A DNA stretch of 5,874 bases from ANME-2 cluster archaeon (GTDB taxonomy: Archaea; Halobacteriota; Methanosarcinia; Methanosarcinales; Methanogasteraceae), in NCBI GenBank assembly GCA_003601535.1, contig PIXW01000115.1:1-5874 (forward strand). The letters are read 5' to 3'. The notes under the pieces were generated by a model, which ran no database searches, was not told where the DNA came from, and worked only from the letters and a program-made list of their open reading frames with translations. Below are positions 1 through 5,874 of the stretch, one piece after another. Each line of letters starts with the position of its first letter. Position 1 is the first letter of the stretch. Made by a program: the position numbers and the translations under genes.

Positions 1-1536
1 GGGCGGATGATGCGTCCTGAGGACAGTTACAAGTGGAACTGGAAGAAGACTCCGCTTACTCACTCAGGTTCCGGTTACACGGTGCCATCGGTCTACATGG
101 AGGGATACGAGTACTCACAGATGGGCTACACCACGGCCTTTGAAGCAGCAGTCCCGCCGCTTGAAGCCCGCCACACGCACGAGGAGATGCGCTCGATTCC
201 GATGCTCGATACGGGCGGCTACCTTGTGCTCGGCAACAACTGGTTTATCATGCGCTACCTGCGCGATGGCGAGATGGACCGGGCTTGTGCGTACGTTGCG
301 TGGATGATGAAGGCTCACAAGACCTACGGGATCAAGTGCGTGAACCCGGCAGGTGTTGAGAACTGGGGATGGGCAGAGAATGTCGGATCGCTCGATGAGG
401 CGAACATCCACTTCGGGATCACCTCAAGAGAAGTCATAGAGGGCTTGTGCGAGATTAATGAGCGTCTTGGACTCCCGATGGCGATGCATCTGCATGCAAA
501 CAACTTGGGACACCCGGGATGCTACGAGATCACACGGGACTCGCTTAAGATTCCAAGTCAGATCAAGCCAAACCAGAACCTCGACGTCGAATGGGCTGAG
601 ACGAAAGTTGATCCCAAGAGGCTGGAATCAGTTTATCTTACCCATGCGCAGTTCAACAGCTTCGGCGGAACCAGCTGGGGTGATTTCGAGTCCGGAACAA
701 AGGAAGTCATCGATCATGTGAACAAGACCGATTACATTGTCATGGATAGTGGCTGCGTTCCTTTCGGAGAGGCGACGGTCATGACCGGTGACGGACCGGC
801 AATACATGATCTGTACGCCCTTACCGGCAACAAATGGTCGAATACCGACGTTGAGCTGGAATGCGGTTCCGGAGTACTTCCATTCACGTATCTCAAGAGC
901 AACCCGGTACACAGCGTCCAGTGGGCGATGGGTCTTGAGATTCTCTTGCTCGTGAAAGACACGTGGAAGTCTATCATGACGACAGATCACCCCAACGGCG
1001 GCACGTTCCTGAAGTACCCGCTTGTGATGGCATGGCTCATGTCCCAGGCTGCACGGAATGCAACCTTTGACGAGTGCCACGAATGGGCACGCGACCGGAG
1101 TGATCTTGGTGCAGTGGACCGGGAGATGTCATTCTACGATATTGCGATCATTACCCGTGCAAACACCGCAAGGACGATTGGTTTATCGCACAGGAAGGGC
1201 AGTCTCGGAGTTGGTGCTGACGGAGATGTCACGATCTATAACATCGACCCGAAGAGCCTGAACCCACGTGACTACGATGATCTGGCAAAGAACTTTGCAC
1301 AGGCAGAGTACACGGTCAAGGACGGCGAGATCGTATCAAGGAGGGGCGAGATTGTGGCGATCCCTGAGAAGAGGACGTACTACGTCGATGTGACTACCAA
1401 AGAGGCAGGTACGAAGGATATGCTTGCGGATGTCAAGGAGTGGTTCAAGTACTACACGCTTGGCTTTGCCCACTATCCAACACCTGACAGTTATCTCATG
1501 AACCCGACACCGATCAAAGTTACCGAGGAGGCGTGA
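1..1536 (+). CDS. fmdA: Formylmethanofuran dehydrogenase subunit A (5' partial)
   Basis: This is the amidohydrolase-type subunit of formylmethanofuran dehydrogenase. In the known enzyme it condenses formate, delivered through an internal tunnel, with methanofuran at a dinuclear zinc site in the cytoplasm (reversible). The frame is open from base 1 (Gly-Arg-Met-Met-Arg-Pro-Glu-Asp). The Met at base 7 is internal: the family is about 570 residues and the region with the first HxH metal motif, roughly 60-70 residues, lies before the window. Numbering from that Met, likely metal-site residues are K110 in GIKCVNPAG (the carboxylated lysine), the HLH at 161-163, H213 in YLTHAQF and D327 in TTDHPNGG. 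The C-terminal part (about 380-509) carries the usual amidohydrolase tail with GSLGVGADGDVTIY. It is the first visible gene of an A-C-D-B operon; fmdC follows after 5 bases. The symbol could equally be fwdA, since the sequence alone does not separate Mo and W isoenzymes. The family call is very secure. Confidence 0.96.
   Translation, partial: GRMMRPEDSYKWNWKKTPLTHSGSGYTVPSVYMEGYEYSQMGYTTAFEAAVPPLEARHTHEEMRSIPMLDTGGYLVLGNNWFIMRYLRDGEMDRACAYVAWMMKAHKTYGIKCVNPAGVENWGWAENVGSLDEANIHFGITSREVIEGLCEINERLGLPMAMHLHANNLGHPGCYEITRDSLKIPSQIKPNQNLDVEWAETKVDPKRLESVYLTHAQFNSFGGTSWGDFESGTKEVIDHVNKTDYIVMDSGCVPFGEATVMTGDGPAIHDLYALTGNKWSNTDVELECGSGVLPFTYLKSNPVHSVQWAMGLEILLLVKDTWKSIMTTDHPNGGTFLKYPLVMAWLMSQAARNATFDECHEWARDRSDLGAVDREMSFYDIAIITRANTARTIGLSHRKGSLGVGADGDVTIYNIDPKSLNPRDYDDLAKNFAQAEYTVKDGEIVSRRGEIVAIPEKRTYYVDVTTKEAGTKDMLADVKEWFKYYTLGFAHYPTPDSYLMNPTPIKVTEEA
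1525..1531 (+). promoter_or_regulatory. Shine-Dalgarno site of fmdC
   Basis: GAGGAGG lies inside the last codons of fmdA. It is 10 bases before the ATG at 1542 but only 1 base before the GTG at 1533 (which overlaps the fmdA stop as GTGA). This spacing favours the ATG. Confidence 0.7.
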
Positions 1537-1541
1537 TTGTC

Positions 1542-2351
1542 ATGGCAGAAGTAACACTTACACCGAAAGGCGAGATCGGTATCATGGTTGAGGCAGAGGT
1601 GATCACACCGGACACCTTTGCAGGGAAGAGCGCGAGTGAGATTGGAGACCTGCTCGTGTGGCAGGGTCCGAAAGAACACCCCTTGTCTGATTTCTTCGAT
1701 GTTAAGGGCGATGGAGGTGCAACTGCTGATGAGACCTCGATTGTCATTGGCGGAGACGTCCCGCGCGTCAAGCGGATCGGTGCTGGCATGACCGCAGGCA
1801 AGATCACGATAAACGGCTCTGCTGGCATGCATGTCGGTGCCGAGATGAGCGGCGGCGAGATCACTGTCAACGGTGACGCCAACGCGTGGGCAGGGATGGA
1901 GATGAAAGGCGGACTCCTGCACATAACAGGAAATGCAAAAGACCATGTAGGCTGCGCTTACCGCGGAAGCTGGCACGGGATGACCGGCGGCAGGCTCGTC
2001 ATCGACGGCGATGCGGATAGCCAGGTTGGCGGCGGCATGAGCGGCGGCGAGATTGAGGTTATGGGCAGCGTCCAGAACTTCTGCGGAATCAGGCAGAACG
2101 GCGGTCTGATCGTCGTTCGTGGCGACGCTGTACGCGGCGTTGGGGCTGAGATGACCGGCGGCACGATCGTTGTCGGCGGTAGCATCACAAACTTCCTGGC
2201 AGGGTTTGAGCAGGTGGGATCGGAGAGCGATCTTGCGTTTGACGGCGTCTCCTGCCCGGGCGAGTTTCTGAAGTTCAGCGGCGACAACGCGATCATTGCG
2301 TGGACAAAAGGCACGCTGTATGCGTCAAAGAACGCAAATGAGGGACTGTGA
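1542..2351 (+). CDS. fmdC: Formylmethanofuran dehydrogenase subunit C
   Basis: Subunit C (269 residues, normal for the family) is the scaffold of formylmethanofuran dehydrogenase, holding subunit A next to the B/D redox part. It is related to the C-terminal beta-helix domain of glutamate synthase large subunit. The N-terminal part (1-77) starts MAEVTLTPKGEIG. Residues about 78-227 consist of some seven glycine-rich repeats of about 19 residues with a core like GxxMxGGxIxVxGxA, expected to form a right-handed beta helix. The C-terminal tail (228-269) closes it. The start is taken as ATG 1542 because the GAGGAGG site is well spaced for it; a GTG at 1533 would add three residues and overlap the fmdA stop. 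The stop is 19 bases before fmdD. No sign of damage. Confidence 0.96.
   Translation: MAEVTLTPKGEIGIMVEAEVITPDTFAGKSASEIGDLLVWQGPKEHPLSDFFDVKGDGGATADETSIVIGGDVPRVKRIGAGMTAGKITINGSAGMHVGAEMSGGEITVNGDANAWAGMEMKGGLLHITGNAKDHVGCAYRGSWHGMTGGRLVIDGDADSQVGGGMSGGEIEVMGSVQNFCGIRQNGGLIVVRGDAVRGVGAEMTGGTIVVGGSITNFLAGFEQVGSESDLAFDGVSCPGEFLKFSGDNAIIAWTKGTLYASKNANEGL
1773..2222 (+). repeat. Glycine-rich beta-helix repeats within fmdC
   Basis: About seven degenerate protein-level repeats of about 19 residues (57 bases) lie in fmdC residues 78-227, each with a Gly-Gly turn such as MSGGEI, MKGGLL, MTGGRL, MSGGEI, QNGGLI, MTGGTI. One repeat, around residues 138-150, carries about seven extra residues (RGSWHG). 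These are structural coils of the family, not a mobile or recent DNA repeat. Confidence 0.75.
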
Positions 2352-2356
2352 GACTT

Positions 2357-2364
2357 GGAGGTGA
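2357..2364 (+). promoter_or_regulatory. Shine-Dalgarno site of fmdD
   Basis: GGAGGTGA, complementary over eight bases to the 3' end typical of archaeal 16S rRNA, sits 6 bases before the fmdD ATG at 2371. It is the strongest such site in the window and supports an archaeal source. Confidence 0.75.
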
Positions 2365-2370
2365 CAAGAG

Positions 2371-2763
2371 ATGGAAGCATTACTAAATACTGGCGGAACG
2401 ATTGATGAGGGCAGGCTTGCCAAGGGCGGCAGCAAGATAACCGAAGACTACAAGCTCGAGTGTGCGGTCTGCTGGATCGCTCCTGAGGACTTTGATGCGA
2501 TGGGCAGTCCTGAGAAGGTGCTCGTGACAAGCCGGGACGGTAAACACTCTGTCCCAGTCTTTACGAAGCGTACCGACTCTGTACGACCCGGTCACGTCTT
2601 TATGCCGAGAGCGATCTGGGCAAACGTGGTCGTTGAGCCTGACACGTTCTCAACAGGATCGCCGCGGTACAAGGGGAGCAAGGTCACAGTCGAACCGACC
2701 ACTGAAGAGGTACTCTCAACCGAGGACGTGGTTCTGAAAGTGTATGCGAAAGGAGGCGACTGA
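2371..2763 (+). CDS. fmdD: Formylmethanofuran dehydrogenase subunit D
   Basis: Subunit D (130 residues) is the molybdopterin dinucleotide-binding domain of formylmethanofuran dehydrogenase. In many molybdopterin oxidoreductases this beta-barrel domain is the C-terminal part of the catalytic chain. Here, as is usual for this enzyme, it is a separate protein that caps the Mo/W-bis(pterin) cofactor held by subunit B. Recognisable parts are the SVRPGHVFMPRAIWANVVV strand region (residues about 73-91) and the STGSPRYKG motif (about 96-104), followed by a short acidic C-terminal segment. The start ATG has a strong GGAGGTGA site 6 bases upstream. Its stop is one base before the fmdB ATG, so translation of D and B is probably coupled. 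Length and motifs are normal. Confidence 0.94.
   Translation: MEALLNTGGTIDEGRLAKGGSKITEDYKLECAVCWIAPEDFDAMGSPEKVLVTSRDGKHSVPVFTKRTDSVRPGHVFMPRAIWANVVVEPDTFSTGSPRYKGSKVTVEPTTEEVLSTEDVVLKVYAKGGD
2751..2756 (+). promoter_or_regulatory. Shine-Dalgarno site of fmdB
   Basis: AGGAGG lies inside the last codons of fmdD, 8 bases before the ATG at 2765. It rules for that ATG over the upstream in-frame ATG at 2744, which would add seven residues, overlap fmdD and place this site inside the coding region. Confidence 0.72.
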
Positions 2764-2764
2764 T

Positions 2765-4066
2765 ATGTTTACCAAGAATATTATATGTCCGGTCTGCGGA
2801 GGATCATGTGATGATATCCAGGTGGAGCTTGGAGATGGCGAGATCACCGTCAGAAACGCATGTAAGATGGGCAACGCCAAGTTCCAGGAGGTTGTTAGCA
2901 CCCACCGGCTGAGAGACCCCCTGATAAAAGAGAACGGCGAACTCAAGAAGGCGGACTGGAACGACGCAATCACAAAAGCCGCCGAGATACTAACCGAGGC
3001 AGATCGCCCACTCCTCTTCCTTGGAAGCGAGACCTCGTGTGAGGCGCAGGAGATCGGACTGCACATCGGAGAGTACCTCGGTGCCGCAGTGGACTCAAAC
3101 GCAACGATCTGCCACGGTCCGACTGTCATGGGCATTCAGGAGGCAGGCTGCGTCGGATCGACAGCAGGACAGACAAAGAACAGAGCCAACCTCTCGATCT
3201 ACTGGGGCTGCAACGCGCTTGAGTCGATGCCGAGGCACATGTCCAGATACGGTATATTCCCGAGAGGCTACTGGACCAAACGTGGCAGGTTCGACCGGAC
3301 TGTGATCTGTGTTGACCCGAGGAAGACGCCGACAGCGGAGGCAGCGGATCTTCATGTGCAGCTAAACCCGAACAGCGACTACGATCTATTTAACGCACTC
3401 CAGACCATCTTAACCGGAAAAGAGCCACACCCAGCGGTTGAAAAGACCACCGGCGTTCCAATCCCGGTCATGAAAGAGATGGTTGAGATGATGAAGGCTT
3501 GCAACTTCGGTGCGATCTACGTGGGACTCGGCGTTGGCTCGTCGTACGGCAAGCACAGAAACGTTGAGGCTGCATTAAACCTCGTAAAAGAGCTTAACAA
3601 CCACACAAAGTTCTCGTTGGGTGCCCTTAGAGGTCACTGCAACGTTGCTGGCTTTAACCAGATCGCATCCTACCTGTACGGCTACCCGTTCGGTCTCGAC
3701 TTTTCACGGGGCTATCCGAGGTTCAATCCGGGCGAGTACACGATGGTGGACGTGCTGCGAGAACGCGATGTGGATGCCGCGTTCGTGATGTGCGCTGATC
3801 TTGTCTGCCACATCCCTGCAGATCCTGCATCGTACCTCTGCGAGATACCGCTCGTCTGTCTCGATATTGCGCCGTGTCCGACGACGATTGCGTCTGATGT
3901 GGTGCTGCCTGGCGTTATCGATGCGATGGAGTGTTCAGGCACGTTCTACCGGCTGGACAATGTGCCGGTCTACTTCGAGGGGTTCACTGACTCGCCGTTT
4001 TCGTTTACGAAGAGTAACGAGGACACGATGCGGCAGCTCTTTGATAAGATCAAGAAGATGGCTTAG
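2765..4066 (+). CDS. fmdB: Formylmethanofuran dehydrogenase subunit B (Mo/W catalytic subunit)
   Basis: Subunit B (433 residues) carries the molybdenum or tungsten bis-pterin cofactor and one [4Fe-4S] cluster and reduces CO2 to formate with low-potential electrons. The N-terminal cluster motif is CPVCGGSC (C8, C11, C15) with a fourth cysteine at C33 in NACKMGN. The presumed metal ligand is C116 in the motif ICHGP. It is encoded by TGC, so this is the cysteine form and not the selenocysteine (UGA) form known in some methanogens. Pterin-binding regions include WGCNALESMPRH (about 149-160), CVDPRKTPTAEAAD (about 180-193) and GLGVGSSYGKHRN in the second half; the SDVVLPG segment near the end is typical of molybdopterin oxidoreductases. 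The separate fmdD gene supplies the dinucleotide-binding domain. A hairpin and T run follow the stop. Mo or W use cannot be decided from the sequence. Confidence 0.95.
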   Translation: MFTKNIICPVCGGSCDDIQVELGDGEITVRNACKMGNAKFQEVVSTHRLRDPLIKENGELKKADWNDAITKAAEILTEADRPLLFLGSETSCEAQEIGLHIGEYLGAAVDSNATICHGPTVMGIQEAGCVGSTAGQTKNRANLSIYWGCNALESMPRHMSRYGIFPRGYWTKRGRFDRTVICVDPRKTPTAEAADLHVQLNPNSDYDLFNALQTILTGKEPHPAVEKTTGVPIPVMKEMVEMMKACNFGAIYVGLGVGSSYGKHRNVEAALNLVKELNNHTKFSLGALRGHCNVAGFNQIASYLYGYPFGLDFSRGYPRFNPGEYTMVDVLRERDVDAAFVMCADLVCHIPADPASYLCEIPLVCLDIAPCPTTIASDVVLPGVIDAMECSGTFYRLDNVPVYFEGFTDSPFSFTKSNEDTMRQLFDKIKKMA

Positions 4067-4075
4067 AATGGGATT

Positions 4076-4120
4076 GATGTGGACGAGGTGTAAAATCGTT
4101 CACATCGCCAACCTTTTTTT
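4076..4120 (+). terminator. Inverted repeat plus T7 run after fmdB
   Basis: GATGTGGACGA (4076-4086) and TCGTTCACATC (4096-4106) pair over 11 positions with a single G-U wobble, around a 9-base loop (GGTGTAAAA). Seven T follow at 4114-4120, with 7 bases between stem and T run. This begins 9 bases after the fmdB stop, so a 3'-end structure of the operon is the simplest reading. The spacing between stem and T run is larger than in a bacterial intrinsic terminator; in archaea the T run alone can stop transcription. The same dyad could instead be a protein operator for the downstream gene. Confidence 0.55.
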
Positions 4121-4135
4121 AGAGAGAAGGCGTCT

Positions 4136-4141
4136 GGGGTG
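4136..4141 (+). promoter_or_regulatory. Probable Shine-Dalgarno site of the DUF364 gene
   Basis: GGGGTG, one mismatch from GGAGGTG after alignment to the archaeal anti-SD, ends 7 bases before the ATG at 4149. It supports this start over more upstream in-frame codons, which lie inside fmdB in another frame. Confidence 0.5.
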
Positions 4142-4148
4142 TTCTAAT

Positions 4149-4871
4149 ATGTACACAGTGATAAAAGAGAAATTCGAGAGGATTGTGACAGAAAATGATC
4201 TGCTGGACGAGACTGTGGTTATCAGAGCGAAGCCACTGACCCCGGAAGAGGCTATAGGAAATCCTGAGAGTGAGGACTTTCCGATACTGAAAGGTGTCGA
4301 GCGGCTGATGCAGGCGGAGTTTGCAGGCAGCTTTGGTCAGGCGTTCACAGACATGTATGGCGACTTTGAGGGGACACTTCAGGATGTTCTCGCTATGGCA
4401 CTTACGAATAACTACAGGAGAGCGATCTTTGTTGCAACGCTGAATGCGGTGATGCGAAACCTCGGCATGATCGAGGGAAGTGTTCACTGCAAGGACAAGG
4501 GTCCTGCTGAGTGCGGTCTGGATCTGCTTGAGTTTCTTGAGGGGTATAGGGGGGCGAGGATCGCACTGGTCGGATTTCAGCCGGTTCATGCACGGCGCTG
4601 TTCTGAGCGGGGTGAACTCAGGATACTGGATCTTGATGTGGAAAATGTTGGGCGGGAGAAGTTCGGTGTTGTGGTGCTGGATGGTGGTGCGAAGGCGGAA
4701 GAGGTGCTGGAATGGTGCGATCTGGCACTTGTTACGGGGACGACGGTCGTTAACGGGACGATTGAGCCGATACTGGAGGTTGCGGGGGCGAAGGCGGTCT
4801 TTTATGGGATCAGCATCGCAGGGGTTGCGCAGATGCTTGGTCTCGAGCGGTTCTGTCCGCGATCGACGTGA
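4149..4871 (+). CDS. DUF4213/DUF364 family protein (putative heavy-metal chelation, Rossmann-like)
   Basis: This 240-residue soluble protein has the two-domain plan of the DUF4213/DUF364 family. The N-terminal domain (about 1-110) has FGQAFTDMYGDFEGTL (62-77) and the conserved AIFVATLNAVMRNLG (92-106), followed by HCKD (113-116). The C-terminal Rossmann-like domain begins near residue 133 (YRGARIALVGFQPV), has the hallmark TGTTVVNGT (196-204) and ends with FYGISIAGVAQMLGLERFCP. Known structures of the family led to a suggested role in heavy-metal binding, but no reaction is established. C114, C122, C151, C190, C236 and H113 are possible metal ligands; this is my reading. There is no signal peptide or membrane segment. 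The gene lies 82 bases after fmdB on the same strand, separated by a hairpin and T run, so it may be read through from the fmd operon or have its own promoter. A role in Mo/W handling for the dehydrogenase is a neighbourhood-based guess. The ATG at 4149 is chosen because homology begins there. Confidence 0.85.
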   Translation: MYTVIKEKFERIVTENDLLDETVVIRAKPLTPEEAIGNPESEDFPILKGVERLMQAEFAGSFGQAFTDMYGDFEGTLQDVLAMALTNNYRRAIFVATLNAVMRNLGMIEGSVHCKDKGPAECGLDLLEFLEGYRGARIALVGFQPVHARRCSERGELRILDLDVENVGREKFGVVVLDGGAKAEEVLEWCDLALVTGTTVVNGTIEPILEVAGAKAVFYGISIAGVAQMLGLERFCPRST

Positions 4872-4905
4872 GATGGACGCCGGGGTGTGTGTTTCCCGCG
4901 GTCTG

Positions 4906-4913
4906 TTATTTTT
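4906..4913 (+). terminator. Weak T-rich stop signal after the DUF364 gene
   Basis: TTATTTTT follows the DUF364 stop by about 35 bases, at the end of the short gap between the convergent genes. A weak 4-bp pairing CGGG (4881-4884) with CCCG (4895-4898) precedes it. A T-rich run like this can end archaeal transcription, but the signal is modest. No comparable T run on the minus strand follows the Fic stop. Confidence 0.3.
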
Positions 4914-5870
4914 ACAAATCCCCCACATACCGCGCAACCGCCCGCCTCGACGAGTGCCACACGCCCCCATCTTCACCGCATCGAGAGCGCCCTGTCTTGC
5001 TCGCAAGCTCAAGTATTCCTGAGAGTAGGGCGTACTTGTCGCAAGTTCCTTCATCGGTACCAGTTCGTCAGCCCCGCCAGAGATTGTGAGATACAACGTG
5101 AGGCTCTGGTTCACAGCCCTCGCGATGAAGTCGGCGAAGGGCGCAAGATCTCCGGCATCTGCCGCCCGCAGGCACTGGTAGTATTTCCCACGATCTTGGG
5201 TCATTATCACTACAGGCGGGTAGCCTTTCGCAATCAGGTACAGGTTTGAGAGGAGACGTGCCACCCTGCCATTACCATCTGTGAACGGATGGATCTCAAC
5301 AAATCGGTGATGCAGAAATGCAGCGGTCTCAACCGGATGCGGGTGAGGTGGACGATGCGGGTGCGTCCCGCTTTCGGCAATCTCATCGATCAGTCTGTCA
5401 ATCAACCCGACCACCTTTGACCAGCCAGGTGGCGTCTTTTTTGCTCCGACTATCCTCACGTTATGGGTGCGGTATCTGCCGGAATCTGTTAGAATGCCTG
5501 CGGTTACAACCTCGTGGATCTCCTGGATTGTGACGTGGTCTATCACTCTACCGCCTTTTGCGAGATCCTCTATGAGATCGAATGCTCTCGCGTTATTGGT
5601 TGCCTCGATGTGGTCCGCAAGCGCCTTCCCGCCGATGGTTATCCCAGTCTCCAGCACAAGCTTCGTCTCAGAAAGTGTCAGGGTATTCCCCTCTATTGCA
5701 TTGGAATGGTAGGTGTGCAAAAGCCGCATCTCCTCGTGAAGTCGTTTTACGGCGTCTGCCGGGAGGGGGCGGAGCGAACCGATTCTCTGCATCTTCTCTG
5801 ATATGCGTGATATGAGTCTTTTCTGCATCAGGGGGCGAGGGTGTTCTGGCATACTAGACACATCTGGCAT
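4912..5870 (-). CDS. Fic family protein (predicted AMP transferase), C-terminus frameshifted
   Basis: Fic proteins usually transfer AMP from ATP to a hydroxyl side chain of a target protein. The catalytic motif HPFTDGNGRVAR (residues 194-205, H194 as general base) is complete. The N-terminal part has SNAIEGN (56-62), fitting the (S/T)xxxE(G/N) inhibitory helix, so this is an autoinhibited class II type and needs no separate antitoxin. GRYR (131-134) and the flap region precede the catalytic helix. Residues about 268-302 (LVPMKELATSTPYSQEYLSL and on) resemble the small helix-turn-helix-like end of many Fic proteins. At residue 302 the frame breaks: adding one G to the five-base run at 4964-4968 restores GVWHSSRRAVARYVGDL and a TAA at 4912-4914, giving 319 residues, a normal length. 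Uncorrected, the frame runs on to 4119, antisense across the DUF364 gene, which is not credible protein. Start candidates are ATG 5870 (preceded by an in-frame TGA), 5852 and 5828; none has a visible ribosome site. The target is unknown. Confidence 0.87.
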
Positions 5871-5874
5871 TCAA

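Noticed and set aside
115..1261. Other open frames on either strand inside fmdA
   Set aside because: fmdA is unbroken and strongly conserved over this span, and the other frames show no family motifs.
1533..1541. GTG start of fmdC overlapping the fmdA stop (GTGA)
   Set aside because: Such overlaps are common, but GAGGAGG is only 1 base away from the GTG and 10 bases from the ATG at 1542. It remains a possible alternative.
1491..2530. Minus-strand open frames opposite fmdC (134, 161 and 190 residues)
   Set aside because: They mirror the glycine-rich fmdC repeats, giving Pro/Ser/Thr-rich products without recognisable domains, while the plus strand is clearly coding.
3801..4148. N-terminal extension of the DUF364 reading frame into fmdB
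   Set aside because: The 116 extra residues are Arg/Ser-rich out-of-frame translation of fmdB and the intergenic hairpin. Family similarity starts at the Met at 4149, which has its own ribosome site.
4119..4911. Long minus-strand open frame continuing the Fic reading frame across the DUF364 gene
   Set aside because: It follows only from the one-base shift at 4964-4968. The residues after the shift show no Fic similarity, are rich in Arg, Pro and Thr, and lie antisense to a well-supported gene.
5318..5815. Plus-strand open frames opposite the Fic gene
   Set aside because: They lie across the conserved Fic catalytic and inhibitory regions on the other strand and contain no recognisable domain.
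1..5874. CRISPR arrays, tRNA or rRNA genes, insertion sequences
   Set aside because: I saw no regularly spaced repeats, no cloverleaf-like sequence and no transposase or terminal inverted repeats. Nearly the whole window is protein coding.

Overview
The window is archaeal and comes from an organism that runs the methanofuran branch of C1 metabolism (methanogen, ANME-type methane or alkane oxidiser, or relative). Four adjacent genes encode subunits A, C, D and B of formylmethanofuran dehydrogenase. They are preceded by strong archaeal Shine-Dalgarno sites of the GGAGGTGA type. The A-C-D-B order matches the fmdEFACDB operon known from Methanosarcina barkeri more than the fwdHFGDACB order of Methanothermobacter, so a Methanosarcinales-like or ANME/Syntropharchaeia-like source is plausible. 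The lineage is an inference and I cannot fix the genus.

Layout: positions 1-4066 (+) hold the operon part fmdA (5' end cut off by the window), fmdC, fmdD and fmdB, with gaps of 5, 19 and 1 bases. Positions 4067-4148 are an intergenic stretch with an 11-bp inverted repeat followed by a T7 run, a good candidate for the operon's terminator or for an operator of the next gene. Positions 4149-4871 (+) encode a 240-residue two-domain protein of the DUF4213/DUF364 family (putative heavy-metal chelation, Rossmann-like). Positions 4912-5870 (-) hold a convergent gene for a Fic-domain protein (predicted AMP transferase with its own inhibitory motif) whose last 17 codons are out of frame because of an apparent one-base loss in a short C/G run.

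How the genes work together: FmdB and FmdD form the molybdenum/tungsten-pterin part that reduces CO2 to formate. FmdA is the zinc amidohydrolase-type subunit that condenses formate with methanofuran. FmdC is a glycine-rich beta-helix scaffold. Iron-sulfur subunits (E, F or G) are not in the window and would be expected upstream. The DUF364 protein follows in the same direction and may serve the metal centre, but this rests on neighbourhood and family name only. The Fic gene faces the cluster and has no visible functional tie to it.

The points most worth checking are the hairpin/T-run between fmdB and the DUF364 gene, the DUF364-fmd link, and the Fic frameshift.
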